From positions 8,866,001-8,930,000 of the forward strand of contig CP075496.1 of assembly GCA_021613535.1 (NCBI GenBank): a stretch of DNA of 64,000 bases, given 5' to 3'. The notes beneath the pieces were generated by a model. The model saw nothing but the letters and a program-made list of their open reading frames with translations. It did not search any database and had not been told where the DNA came from. Positions within the stretch are counted from its first letter, which is position 1. Each line of letters begins with the position of its first letter. The position numbers were made by a program, and so were the translations under genes. Source of the DNA: Adineta vaga. Taxonomy: Eukaryota; Rotifera. Of this stretch, positions 1-11,905 are shown in pieces.

Positions 1-236
1 TAATTTGGACATGTTGGTAATTGAACGATCCATTTATAAAATTGATACACAAATGAAAAAGTAATCGTACCACCTACAGTAATAGCGGCATATTTGAAAT
101 AACGAGGTTTTTGCTTCTTTAAACTTTGGATCTCTGCAGATGAAATCTGTCGTTTAAATATATAGGTTGTGATAGTGCTTGATAATTTTGATGTAAATGT
201 ATGTTTTATTGTTTGTGAGAACAGATGATAAGCCAT
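1..236 (-). CDS. Partial small membrane protein, N-terminal part only
   Basis: An open frame starts at ATG 236-234 and runs off the left edge without a stop (78 codons visible). The first 45 residues are rich in Ser, Thr, Lys and Gln with few acidic residues, and include the stretch SSTITTYIFKRQ, which resembles a mitochondrial presequence. They are followed by one hydrophobic segment around residues 56-75 (AAITVGGTITFSFVYQF). No family was recognised. A small mitochondrial inner-membrane protein is possible, but this rests only on composition. The C-terminus lies outside the window. Confidence 0.45.
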   Translation of the reverse strand, partial: MAYHLFSQTIKHTFTSKLSSTITTYIFKRQISSAEIQSLKKQKPRYFKYAAITVGGTITFSFVYQFYKWIVQLPTCPN

Positions 237-464
237 CTTTACTTATAAATAATAAATAATGTTTCAAAACTTATTTCTTTCGAAATAATTGTGTTTAATG
301 TATAGTATACATACAAAATTATAGTTACACGTGTATCTAAGGACAAAATTATGAGTGCAAGTAAGAAGAGAATGAAAATATTTATTATTATGATTTCAAA
401 ATTATGTACGCAATAAAAAGAAACACAATGTGTGTTATGGACAAATATATCGTTTTGTTTTTCT

Positions 465-2150
465 TTACGTAAGATCAAAACGTTGAATTCGTTGATTTTC
501 CGTGTCAGTAACGTACAAATAAATTTCATTTTTATTAATGACTAAACCAGAAGGATAATTTAATTTCGTACTGTCCGTACCCCATATACCATTTGCATTT
601 CCGGCAATAGTAACACCGACGGTCGCGTTGCGATTCCAACATTGAATTCGATGATTTCCTGTATCTGCTATATAAATAGTTCCAGTAATTTCTGACACCC
701 ATACATCAGAAGGCTGATTGAGTTGATTGCTAGCAGATCCCATTCCGTTACCACCTGCTACTGTAATTCCAATATAAGGTGGATTAAGATTCAAGTTAAA
801 GAGTTGAATTCGATGATTATTTTTGTCAACAACATATAAAAGTGAATTTTGCTTGTCAAAAAATAATCCACAAGGACTGTTAAGTTCCGTAGGTCCACTT
901 CCTGAATCTCCTGTACCTATAATCATTATACCACTAGCGGCATTTGTTGACCAAAGCATTATTCGATTGCTGAAAGTATCAGCAATTATGAGACTCTTTT
1001 CGTTGCCCATAGTTATTCCATTGGGTCCTGATAAATATTGTGGCGGCGTTCCGCTAAGACCATAAGTGCCTGCAACATTTTTCGGTGGCGGTTCGTAAAG
1101 TTGCATTGAAGATAATAATAGAACACGACCATTCATACCATCAACTACGTATAAATTATTTTGATATTCAGTATCGAGATATAGATAGTTTGGTCTAAAC
1201 AAACTAATTCCATCCGTTCCATTACGGATTAAAACCGATATCGTTTTACTATTAGAATTAACATATTGTAAATGAATTATTTCGTTTTTTGTCGAATCAA
1301 CAACAATAAGAGATTCATTATCACCATTACCATAGACAGCAATGCCTACAGGAGAACTGAAACCAATAAACAGGCTACTTCCTATGACTGTATTATGATC
1401 AGCAACAGTAATTCCACCCACGACTGGTACTGGTACTGATGTTATAACTAAAAGACAATATTTCTCGATTAGTTTTTATTTATAGTAAGAACAAGAGAAA
1501 CTATGATTCATTGACTTTGAACATATTAGGAGTATATTTGTTATACCTTCACATTGATTCATGGGTGAACAGGTTAGATTAAGATCTTCGCGGCACGTTT
1601 TCATATCATATTGACACGGTGCGCCGGATATTGTCATTTGTGGAAAACACATGCCCGCTGATGCATCCCAATAACTATGTAATATGCAATCACATACAAA
1701 ATTTTTATTACAACTCAAATATCGACTTTCAATACAAACAGACGAACATAATTGACCATATTGAGTGAAAAGTGATGGATTCAATTGAATTAAACCGCCC
1801 ATTGAATTTGGCATCGACGATGTACCGACTGCGCCTAGAATACCTAAATCACCTTCAAATAGACGACATTCATTCATTTGTATGGCACCATAATCGAATA
1901 TACGACATGGAGGATTCATATTACATTGCATCGCGCATGATTCAAACGAATCGACAAAATTTGATAAGATATGTTGAGCGTTCATATTAGCTGGCTCAAA
2001 TTGTGTTCCTGGTGGAGATAAAATTGATAATGATTGATATGTAGAGTGAGAATGTGTCAGTCTTGGAATGAATATAATGTATGAATAGTACGAAAAAATG
2101 ATCATAACTGAATTTTTTGAACATGAAACAAAGATCATTATTGTTGGCAC
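465..2150 (-). CDS. PAN/apple-like plus NHL beta-propeller protein
   Basis: Two exons join in frame: an upstream exon ending at 1547 and a terminal exon 1447-465, with a 99-base GT-AG intron (1448-1546, phase 1). The first exon encodes a cysteine-rich region resembling a PAN/apple module (CAMQCNMNPPCRIFDYG, then CRLFEGDL), followed by more paired cysteines (CSSVCIESRYLSCNKNFVC). The second exon is about 325 residues of NHL repeats with the usual signature (VAGGNGMGSASNQLNQPSDV, YIADTGNHRIQCW). NHL repeats form a beta-propeller used for binding; PAN modules are normally extracellular. The true N-terminus is unresolved: a pyrimidine tract and AG precede the PAN part near 2020, so a signal-peptide exon probably lies upstream and the given 5' end is only the open-frame limit. 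Confidence 0.7.
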
Positions 2151-2502
2151 AATAATAAACGAATCTTATTGTATATAAGAAATACTTTCTGCTTAAATTG
2201 ATTAGCTCAAAATGTATGCAAAAATTTATGAAAGTATTGTGGAGAAGAAAAAGAATAATAAGATAGTATTTTAATAATGGGCCACAGCGTTTGATGTTCC
2301 AGCCTTTGAACATTATTGATGTTTAAAAATATGCTACTATAAGTAATTGAGTTTTCTTTTATTTTCTTCGTAAATAGAACATCTAAGAAACATACAAAAT
2401 GTTTAGAAAAAGAATATTTCAAATCGATAAGAAAATATTTCTTTCTAACAGATTGATGTTTATGAAAGAGTCGACTCTGTTATATTTTTTTCTAAACTTT
2501 CA

Positions 2503-3531
2503 TCATCGTACAAGACGAGGATTGTAATGTTCCCATGCTTTACCAATTCTTGTTGGACTACGAGTTGAAGTGATCACACCGATTTGTCGCCGTTGTCGCC
2601 ATAAGCAACATTTTGTTTTCATTTTTGAACGAAGTTCTGATAAAGATAAACAATATACAAATGGAAATAGAAATATAACATTATATGAAAGAAATTTTGT
2701 GTAAATAATTCCATCTCGATTAATTTTGTTCGTTAAATTCAACTGATATATTAGAATAATTACTATCCATGGAATGTTAAATATCATATAGATCGTAGAC
2801 ATTGATAATAATTGAATGGTCATTTTTCGATGTCTACGCCATTGAATTGTTGGACGTATTCGAGTCTTTTGTTTGATTACACGTATAAGAAGTAAAATAC
2901 AAAAACTAATGATGATCAATGTTGGAATAATTTGATGAAAGATTAAATCCCATATGCCTAATTTTGTTCGATCAAAAGCACATGGTATATAAATACCACC
3001 GGTTAGAAAATCCTCGAATGATTTTTCACATGATAGAATAAAATAAACTGTAGAATAGTAAATAAGATAATACATTATTATAATAACAACAGGTAGATAA
3101 TGAATGAATAAACGTTTCCATTTTGTATTTGTCCATTGATCATGAAATATAAGTATATTTCGTTCAATAGTAGCCCAAGCAAATAATCCTACTTGAAGTG
3201 AATAGAATGTATAATCAATAAAGACCCAAATAAGATAAAAGATCGATGATGTTTGCCATGAATTATCATATCGATCATTGTGAAGAATCCATGATATATT
3301 TGTTAATTGATAAAGAAGACTAATTGAAAGAATAACAATAAAAATATGATTATTTATTGCATGACGAAATGTTCGATCATACAAAAGAAAATATAAGTTA
3401 CAAAGAGTACAACTAAGACATAGTATATCCCAAATTAAAAAATACCAAAATCGAAATAAAAGAGGTATTGTAACGAATGATAAATAAGTGCTAGAATTCA
3501 ACATTAGTATATTGCAATAGTCTTTGAACAA
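2503..3531 (-). CDS. Seven-transmembrane receptor (rhodopsin-like, orphan)
   Basis: This single-exon protein of 342 residues has seven hydrophobic segments and a short N-terminus with an N-glycosylation sequon (NSST). The residues after TM3 read ATIERNILIF, so the usual DRY motif is replaced by ERN. A basic intracellular loop (KQKTRIRPTIQWRRHRK) precedes TM6 and a basic cytoplasmic tail follows TM7. Its size and single exon match the large lineage-specific receptor families of bdelloid rotifers; the ligand cannot be deduced. The start may be the internal Met at 3504 rather than 3531. Three other 7TM genes occur in this window, at about 23, 52 and 61.5 kb, but they are not close copies of this one. 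Confidence 0.75.
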   Translation of the reverse strand: MFKDYCNILMLNSSTYLSFVTIPLLFRFWYFLIWDILCLSCTLCNLYFLLYDRTFRHAINNHIFIVILSISLLYQLTNISWILHNDRYDNSWQTSSIFYLIWVFIDYTFYSLQVGLFAWATIERNILIFHDQWTNTKWKRLFIHYLPVVIIIMYYLIYYSTVYFILSCEKSFEDFLTGGIYIPCAFDRTKLGIWDLIFHQIIPTLIIISFCILLLIRVIKQKTRIRPTIQWRRHRKMTIQLLSMSTIYMIFNIPWIVIILIYQLNLTNKINRDGIIYTKFLSYNVIFLFPFVYCLSLSELRSKMKTKCCLWRQRRQIGVITSTRSPTRIGKAWEHYNPRLVR

Positions 3532-3599
3532 TCGATGAAAAAGATAGATTGTTCGTTTATTTTGAAGAAGAAGATCAGAAAAGATTTTATCTCCTTGTA

Positions 3600-4149
3600 T
3601 GATAAGCTTTTCGAATCCGATTATATATTTGTTTGGAATATAGTATTTAAAATTGCTTCGTTACACTCAAAGAATAGATATATATATATATATATATGAT
3701 TGTCACACTTTTCAGATACTACAATTCTCTAGTTGAAAATAACTACGTATAGAAAATACAGTTCATTACGATTGATCGAATAAAGATTTGTTATATATTG
3801 TTTTTTACAGTTAAATACCTCGGAATTAATCATTGAGAATTATATCCATGTAGGAAGTGTACCTAACGAACATGTGTATGTATCCTGACTATTGGCTGTT
3901 TGTTTGAATAGTACGTTCTTGAATGAAAATTGCTGAAGTGTAACCGAATCAACATGAAGAAAACGCAAAACATGCACACACACATACATACATAAACGGA
4001 TAAAAAGAAACCTTCATTGATTATACATCATTATATATATATTGATTTTTCTGTAGAAGACTGGTGAAATCATATATCATTCGTTTTGTTTTGTTCACTG
4101 CTACTTTTACACTTATTTCATACATACATACATATATACATAGTTAACA
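3600..4149. other. Intergenic, low-complexity
   Basis: About 550 bases without a convincing gene. There is a short (TA)n run at about 3680-3699 and CA/TA-rich stretches such as those at 3970-3990 and 4120-4140. It is presumably the shared 5' region of the receptor (minus strand) and the FG-GAP gene (plus strand). No promoter element could be assigned. Confidence 0.5.
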
Positions 4150-5571
4150 ATGATTACACCCACTAGAAATACAACACCAGGGTAGGTATTAAAAATTGTC
4201 TTACTTTTCTTATGATATTTTTTTGTGTTTGGGTGTGATCATCCACAGAACTGCAATAACTCTATGCTGTGTATTCCTGTTTGGTTTAGCTATATCAACA
4301 ACCGTTATTCTTTCATTAATTAGCGTTTATTTGTTAGATAAAAGCGAAGATCTTGCTAAATGTAAGTCTTTTCGTCAATCAAAACATATTTAGATTAACT
4401 CGATAGATAACTCTGATTGAAAATGAATACGAATATCATTCAAAATATGTGTATTCAATAAAAATTTGATAACATTACTAACTATTTTTTAGTAGCAATT
4501 TGTACTCTGTCGTTTGCACGAATCATAACTCAGAATGCTCATAGTGGACCATCATACATAGATAATGCTGATTTTAATCATGATAATATTATAGATCTTG
4601 TCATTGATAATTATAATGATGGTACTTTAACCATTGCACTTGGAAATAGTGATGGTACTTTTAAAAATCAAGTACAAGTATCAGCTGGTGATGGTCAAAC
4701 TAAATCAAATGCATTTGATATCGGTGATATTAATCAGGATGGGAATTTGGATTTAGTTGTCGTTAATAGTGGTACAAGCAATGTTGGTGTACTTCTTGGT
4801 AATGGTGATGGATCATTTGCGACACCGACAAGATATTCAACGGGAAATGGTTCTATTCCATTAGGACTTGCTCTTAAAGATTTAAATGATGATAATAATC
4901 TTGATCTAGTCGTTACAGATAATGCTAATCATGTTGTTTTAATTTTTCTCGGATCTAAGATGGGTACATTTATTTTAACAACAATACTCTCTACTGGCAG
5001 TAACTCAGGACCATATGGAGTCGTTATTGAAGATTTTAATCGAGATACTCAACCAGATATTGGTGTTAGTAATGCTCGTTCGAATCAAGTATCGATATTT
5101 CTTAATACTGGTGCAGTAAATTTTGTAAGTCCGAAAACGTTTTCGACTGGCACTGCACCATATTCAATCATAACTGTTGATTTAAATAAAGATCGAATAT
5201 TTGATATCGTTACTACTAATTATTTCGGACATAGTATCAGTGTACTTTTCGGTAATGGTGATGGTAGTTTTAAAGAACAGAAAATGTTCTCAACAGGCTC
5301 TAGTTCCTTACCTTACTCGCTTTACTTTGGTGATTTCAATAGAGATACAAATATCGATATCGTTGTTGTTAATTCAGGTACCGATAAGATTGGCATATTT
5401 CTTGGAAATGGACATGGTAATTTTCGAATTCAACGGACTTATTCAACTGGTACCGGCACTGTTCCCATTGATGTAAAAGTTGCAGATTATAATAACGATG
5501 GTCGATCAGATATTGTAACTGCAAATTTTAATACGAACACAGTAAGTATTCTACTGAATAATTGTTCATAA
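4150..5571 (+). CDS. Membrane-anchored FG-GAP/VCBS repeat protein
   Basis: Three exons (4150-4181, 4249-4361, 4493-5571) join in frame to 407 residues. Exon 2 encodes one hydrophobic segment (CCVFLFGLAISTTVILSLISV), giving a single N-terminal membrane anchor. Exon 3 encodes about seven FG-GAP/VCBS-type repeats of some 50 residues, each with a Ca-binding-like loop followed by a glycine turn (DFNRDTNIDIVVVNSGTD, LGNGDGSF). Such repeats fold as a beta-propeller, as in integrin alpha chains and many secreted proteins, so an extracellular binding role is likely. The acceptor before exon 3 is a tandem AGTAG site, so two isoforms differing by one residue are possible. Proteins of this kind are common in bdelloids; the partner is unknown. 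Confidence 0.75.
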
Positions 5572-5734
5572 TATTTTTATTTAAAAAAAAATTATTTTGA
5601 ACAGTTCTTTATAGATAGTCTGTTGTATTTCGATATGAGCTAGTGTATTCTCTAGATTACTATTTACATCGTGAGTAATGAATTATATTAAATATAACTA
5701 TAATCGCAAAATCGATCTTTCAGTCAGTTTATAC

Positions 5735-6513
5735 TCAAGAAATTGTACATGTACTTGTTCGAGATGTAGTTGGCTGAGATATTGATTGTTGTTGTTGTGC
5801 TGGTGGTGGTGGTGGTGGTCTTGGATGATGACTACATTCTGTTCGATGTTGATGAAGCCCTTGTGTACGAATGAGTCTATAATTTGCCAAGCATTCCCAA
5901 CAAAATTCATGATTACATTTTTTACATTTCATATGATCACATCCTCCATCTTTTTCAACAGGTGACTTGCAATATGGACATCTTTTTGAATGACTATTCA
6001 GCCATTGTTGTGTTTGATTGTCAACATTTGGATTCATTTGATCATATTCATCACATGTCATACCTGTATGCCATTTTGTATGATGAAATAAACATATCTT
6101 TTCTTTACAGTTGCTACAAATAATTGGCCTTTTATATGAAGTGATTCGTGTATTTAACTGACCTCCATCACAATTAGGACACCAACTAAATTCTGGCATA
6201 CGCTCAAGTTGTTGTTTAACTACTTGACGATCATAGATTTCAAATAATGATCGATTATTGTTGCTAAGAAGCAAATGATGTATATCATCATAGTTGAATA
6301 TTGTATCACAACCAGCTTCTGGACATGCTATATTCGTAATATGCGTTTGGTCTATATGATATTTGATAGTATTGTAGATGCAATTATTACATACACGACG
6401 TTGTGTATGTTGACATTGTCTACTGTAACGTTCTCGAAATTGATCCACTGCTTGCTCTGTGTGCAAACAATGCATTCACGAACGTAGTGAATTGGAATTC
6501 TAAAGATTATCAT
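5735..6513 (-). pseudogene. RBR (RING-IBR-RING) E3 ligase with probable frame break in RING1
   Basis: The long frame from 6475 to 5735 carries the C-terminal half of RING1 (CQHTQRRVCNNC), an IBR (WCPNC, CSNC, then CLFHHTKWHTGMTC) and RING2 (RCPYCKSPVEKDGGCDHMKC...CWEC). The RING2 Cys in GGCDHM, where RBR ligases form the ubiquitin thioester, is present. The C-terminus has a proline run (PPPPPP, encoded by a GGT/ACC repeat) and a Gln run. The first zinc-binding pair of RING1 is missing from that frame but sits just upstream one base out of frame: from ATG 6513 one reads MIIFRIPIHYVRECIVCTQSK. The break therefore lies at about 6440-6460, and the interval is too short for an intron. Either the gene is broken or the assembly has an indel there. 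Confidence 0.6.
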
Positions 6514-6772
6514 ATCATTTCAGTCAAGTGCGAACAAGAATTATAGAATTTTAAATCTACTTGACAACTTTTTACAATGTCATTCTCTCCTATCCTTCTA
6601 TAGTAGTCATGATGAGTTACTTACTCCACTATTTTGCTTTCAGTTGGTTTTGATTGTATAATATGATCAGTATCTATCGTGTTAAAGCACTTAGGTATGA
6701 TGATCATTTTTGTTATGTATGTTTGATCAACAGTAGCTAGATGACAAATTTAGTATAATAATATTTTGTAGA

Positions 6773-7495
6773 TTATGAAAAGATAATTCTCTTACGAAGC
6801 TGTGATCGTTGCAAATGATCGTCGTCTGTATTAGATTGTTTTTGATCTTGTAATTTATTGACTTCAATATCATCAAATTGATCACATGTACTTGTTTCTG
6901 TTAACGTAGAATGACTAAAACGAAACCGATCAAATATTCAAATTTTGATGAAATTTTTACTTTTCATTGATTGAAGCATCATCAGCTATTTGATCGATTT
7001 TCCGCTGACATTCTTTTTCCATCAATAAAATTTTACGATCAAGTTCTGCTCTCTAAAAAATGGATTATATTAATATACATTAAATTCAAATGAAGAAGAA
7101 TTGTTATTGGAAACGAATCTACATACATTTTCTTCGGAGTTTCTATTTCTTTTCCATAATTCATTACAATACTTCAATGTATGTTTGTACCATGTAATGG
7201 CCAATGAAAGTCGACCTTTTTCCCAGTATTCCCGAGCCCTATTGATAGTTCGGTGCAATATTTCTTGTAAATCATGATAACTCAATTCTTGAAAGTTATC
7301 CATAGGTGAATCTAAATATTAAAACAAAGTAATTGATATATGACTTCGATACTTTATCGTATGTGATGTTCTCTCTCTCTTGTTAATCTATGAGACAAAT
7401 ATAAAAACCCATTATCGCATCTCTACTCTTGATGGACTGAATTTCTTTAGATTCAAACAATAATAAAAAAAATAATTATAGAGCATACCACTCAT
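6773..7495 (-). CDS. Small TPR-like/coiled-coil protein
   Basis: Four exons join in frame to 141 residues: 7495-7489 (7 bases, ATGAGTG), 7311-7127, 7052-6961 and 6914-6773, all with GT-AG introns. The central part (residues about 15-50) looks like a TPR helical pair (INRAREYWEKGRLSLAITWY). It is followed by a charged coiled-coil stretch (RAELDRKILLMEKECQRKID) and an acidic C-terminus. The total length divides exactly into codons and the stop falls in the last exon, which supports the model. No named family was recognised; a protein-interaction adaptor is the safest reading. Confidence 0.6.
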
Positions 7496-8240
7496 TGTAA
7501 CTGTCCGTTGTCGTTGATCTGCTTGTTGTGAATTTATAACGATATATCGTCAGAAATTTTTATGAAATGATCATCATAAACAAAAATTTAAAATACTCGA
7601 GCTATTTATGCATGAATCAGACTTACTTTTTCCAACTATGACTCTTTCTTTGCTGCGTAGCAGCTTTGATTATTTTCCTACGCATTGTAAAATGTATTTC
7701 TTTCCTTAAAAAAAAAGCCTTCTCTTTCTTTATCGTCGATAACATCTATAAAGAGTTTTTGTTACTTTTAGCTTCTCTCCAAAAAAAAAATACGTATAAC
7801 ATATTAACAAAAGGTAAGCGTGCTTCTAATATTCTATAGGCAATTGCATCCCACGCGTTGTCAAACCATATTCAAAAGTTGAATAACTTAGGATGCATGT
7901 ATGGATCTGTGAATAAAACATTTGAATACTATTTACCTATAGAATTATTTCGTTCTATTTCTTATATTTCATATATTTAACTTGCGATGCATTTTATTGT
8001 GTCATTTAATGTTTCAGAGAGAGAGAGAGAAATTCGAATATCCACAAGATTGAGAAGTCTATAAATGTCAACATTATTCTTTATATATAATCTACGTACA
8101 TCGATATTCTTATTTATTCACACTTCTCAAATTATGTTCACGTATTTGAAATCTTTATTGATGCATCTGTTCTGATTAAATATATATTTTTTCGTAAAAG
8201 TAAAAAAAAAGATCAACTCTATTTTCGAGAAAGTTTAATT
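7496..8240. other. Intergenic, nothing recognised
   Basis: About 745 bases of AT-rich sequence with homopolymer A/T runs and a short GA run near 8020-8030. No coding frame or RNA gene could be supported. Confidence 0.5.
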
Positions 8241-9959
8241 CTATTCAATCTCAAATTTTTGCACACGATGATTCCACATATCAACAGCATAAATATTTCC
8301 TTGTCGATCCAATGATATACCTCCAAGACAATTGAATTGATTGGCTTTTTCACCTTGTCCATGACCACGAATAATTATATTACCTGTACGAGAATCTTTT
8401 GACCAACGCATGATGCGATCATTTCCAGAATCAGCAACATAAAGATTGCCCGATTGATCGACTGTAATTCCTTGTGGATAAGCTAAATGTGTCAGACCAG
8501 TTCCTTGACCTTGTCCACCAGCAATAACAATACCTTCTTTAGCATCTTTGTACCATTTCATCACACGATGATTATGATGATCTGATACATAAAGTGAATG
8601 TTCATCATCGACAAAGATCGATGTTGGACCACTCAATTGATTAGGATAATTTCCTTTTCCATTGCCACCAGCGACAACAATTCCAGTTGTTTCACCTTGT
8701 TTCCATCGTCGAACTTCATTTTTCTTCCAATCCGAAACATATAAATCTCCAGTATTATCCATTGCAACACGAAAACAATCAATATTAGAAATCAATACTT
8801 GTTGAATAGCATCATGTCGACGAGGCCAACGAATTACACGTCTATTTCCCCAATCACAAATAATTAATGAATCGGTACTTTTATCAATAATCACATCTGT
8901 TGGATGATTCAATTGATCTAATCGATTACCTTCACCATTTCCACCAGCAACAATACAACCATGATTACTATTCGATTTCCATCTGACAATACGATGACTC
9001 CATTGATCAGCTATATAAATATTTTGATCATCATCATCTACACAGATACCATATGGACGAGATAATTGCGTCAGTTGATTTCCATCACCATTGCCTCCAG
9101 CAACAGTCACTCCGTATTGTTTCCATGCAGTCGCATTATTATTAAGATTTACAGTAGGTAGACATTTCTCTAAACAACAAAAATATATCAATCTATAAAA
9201 TGATGAAAAAGCTGTCAATTCAAATTATACATCGGAATTAGTAAGGATTTTTATGTACACAATCCTATTGTCATATGAAAAACCATATTTGTTTTCGTAT
9301 ATCATAGGAACAATTTTACTACTAATTCAAAACTTCATGTATTCATGTATGAAACTAATGATCAGATATTCATTCGTAATACAAATATTTTCTTGTTCGT
9401 AGAATTCGAGAAAAAACAACTTACTACTAGTCGATGCAATAACAGAAAGTTTATGAACCAATGGTACTGAAGTTTGTTGAACAGTAACATGTGTTGGTTT
9501 TTCTAATTCAACTGCTAATTGTTTTAATTGTTCTTCGAATTTCTTCAAATCAACTTCATTGAAATCATTTTCTTTCCGAGATTTTCGTATTTCTTCTGTT
9601 AATTTTACTAGACTTGCTTCTGTTTGATGTGTATTTTTTGTTGTCAATTGGATTAATAATTGTCGACATTCACTAGCTGTTTGTTGAACAAGTTTAATTG
9701 ATTCTTCTTCCCATTGATCAATTTGCTTTATCAATACATATGCTTGTGGATGACTTATATGTGGTTGACTTCCATGTTCATTAAAAGTTTGTCGAAAAAG
9801 ATCACGATTAGCTTCAATACGATCTAATTGTTGACTTAAACATTGTCGATGATCAGTAAAATGTTCATAACAAAATAATTGCAAACAACCTTCACATCTT
9901 ACGGCTCGTTTTTCTTTATCACAAGTAATACATCGAGTTCTTTCAGTTTTACTTGCCAT
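8241..9959 (-). CDS. B-box zinc finger, coiled coil and NHL repeats (TRIM-NHL-like)
   Basis: Exon 1 (9959-9425) and exon 2 (9169-8241) join in phase 1 to 487 residues. Residues 10-37 form a B-box-like zinc finger (C10, C13, C22, C25, C30, H33, H37). A long coiled coil follows to about residue 160, and then six or so NHL repeats (VTVAGGNGDGNQLTQLSRPY, VYVSDHHNHRVMKW type) to the C-terminus. The arrangement resembles TRIM-NHL proteins without the RING, so E3 activity is not expected from the sequence alone. A very similar B-box/coiled-coil head is joined to an FAD monooxygenase at 24526-26465, which shows the N-terminal module is shuffled between genes. Confidence 0.8.
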
Positions 9960-11042
9960 TGAATTGAAATTATTTACGTAATAGGATGCGTGTGTTATGA
10001 ATGAAACATCGAAAAATAAAACGCTAATAACGATCGATGTTCGTTAATGAACATGAAAAATAACAAGATCAGTCAATGTCGATCAATATTAAGAACAGAA
10101 AAGAAAAACGGTTCTCATATTCATTCATTCAATCGCTTTGCTCGTCCTTATGATCAAGGATCTTATTACATATATTCTATCATTCTATCTAATCAATGAA
10201 CATGCATGTATAAATATGTTGTGCACATAAAATAACATTGTACAACAACAGAACAACAAAATTAATTTTGACAAGTAACGACTATTTTCTCCTGTCATGG
10301 ATATCAAAAGGAAACTAATAGAATAGCAAAAAAAGATTCTCATATGATATGATTTACTAATATAAACAATCCGTTAACGTTCAAGGGTATATTTTTTTGT
10401 ATGAAGAGAAATTTTTGATGAAAACGCAACGAAAAAACAAAGAAACGGTTAATGAAGATGTGAAGGTCATTATCAGACAATTTCCAAATATGATTTTCAT
10501 TCTTTTGAAATTTTGTAAGCATTTGATGAATCAATGTGATTTAATCATATATAAAACAATAAAATGATTTCTTTTGGATTTTTCCAGATATCGGATTACT
10601 AGCGTAATCGATACTTAAGTTAAGAAAGAAAAAAAATGAACCAATTTCATTATACATTGAAATTGGCATTGGATTGAGATCGTCATAAAATATTATTTTT
10701 ATGTCCTCCTCAGAAAAGGCAAGAGATAGACAAAATATGTTCTTTTTATTTCACTTATATTATATCATAGAAAACAGAATCACAGAAAACACGTATAAGT
10801 CTTTTTAAATAAAAACTTTCATAGTTACTATATAGTCAGTCCATATATTTCTCTAAATCTTCTTTTCCTGAATTAATAACCAATAGTAGATGTTTACATT
10901 TCTTCATCATCTGCGTGTTTTTAAGTAGAAAAATACTGCCAAATATACAAGAGAGTTCTATTTCGAGTTTTTTTAATACATTTGATCCTTTTGTAACTTT
11001 CTATATATGTAGTCAACGATTACTAATTATAGCCATAGATCA
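9960..11042. other. Intergenic, nothing recognised
   Basis: Over 1 kb of AT-rich sequence. Short open frames occur, such as one of 64 codons near 10340-10534, but they lack domain signal, signal peptides or credible splice context. It is presumably the 5' region of the B-box/NHL gene plus spacer. Confidence 0.5.
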
Positions 11043-11905
11043 TTAATATCTAATGTTATTCCCTATCGACGTTTTAGCTATCCTTCTCAACTTTTGAGCA
11101 TGCACTGATCGAAATAGTAATGCACTCATTCTTGCTGGTGTGATACGATTTAATTTTAAAAAGCTCAAGAATCGCTTTCTAATGATTGTTTGTCTCGATA
11201 GAATGTAGAATAGCACAGAGAATGATAAACCGTATGACAAACAATTGGTATAGAAATATGAAGTGGATAATAATCCAACAATAATAAACGGCATATGAAA
11301 TATTAAAGATATAAGTTTAATCGGTAACAACCGCAGAAAACATTTTATGTGTATGTTTTCATAGATTTGGTTGCATCAAATGACTATTCATTTTAATTCT
11401 CTGATACGATGAATGTGAAATCAGAAGAAATAAATAGACTATTTCTAGGAATAAGTGTATTGAAAACATTACAATCCAATCCACATTTCTAATTACAATA
11501 CTTCCAAACACTTGGTAACAAGAAGAACCACAGAGCATCTATGCTATATCGAATTTATGTACAGATGGATATAGTACTACTAAATACAAATACCTAAACA
11601 AGACGAAACATATAATAAGTATAAAGAATAAATAATATAAACAAAAACGCCGTCGTTTATTTTCAAGAATCAATGGTTTGTACAATTTATATAAAAACGG
11701 TTGAATATGCCATTGATACGACATAGTAATGATGTTGAAGATCAAGTAATACGAATGATATATCGACTATTGTTACGAGAGATATAATAATTAGAAGGTA
11801 AATAATAGATCGATTCGATTCTTGTTGGTGGCGTAATTTAGAGAGACGAATAAAATAGTGCGTTATTTTCACTCTTGAACCGTATTCCTCTGAAAAACAA
11901 AACAA
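11043..11905 (-). pseudogene. Possible remnant of a multi-pass membrane protein
   Basis: Three minus-strand frames in succession (about 11890-11687, 11745-11539 and 11330-11043) each hold one or two strongly hydrophobic stretches (IIYLLIIISLVTIVDISFVL; LYYLFFILIICFVLFRYLYL; FIIVGLLSTSYFY). The last ends in a basic tail (RSVHAQKLRRIAKTS). The first is preceded by a good acceptor (TTTTGTTTTTCAG). I could not join the pieces with convincing donors, and stop codons lie between them. It may be a decayed receptor-like gene, or a multi-exon gene I failed to resolve. Confidence 0.25.

Noticed and set aside
5800-5820. (GGT)n run as a regulatory microsatellite
   Set aside because: It encodes the proline run of the RBR protein on the minus strand, which explains it.
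10340-10534. 64-codon minus-strand frame
   Set aside because: Featureless and isolated, no credible splice partner.
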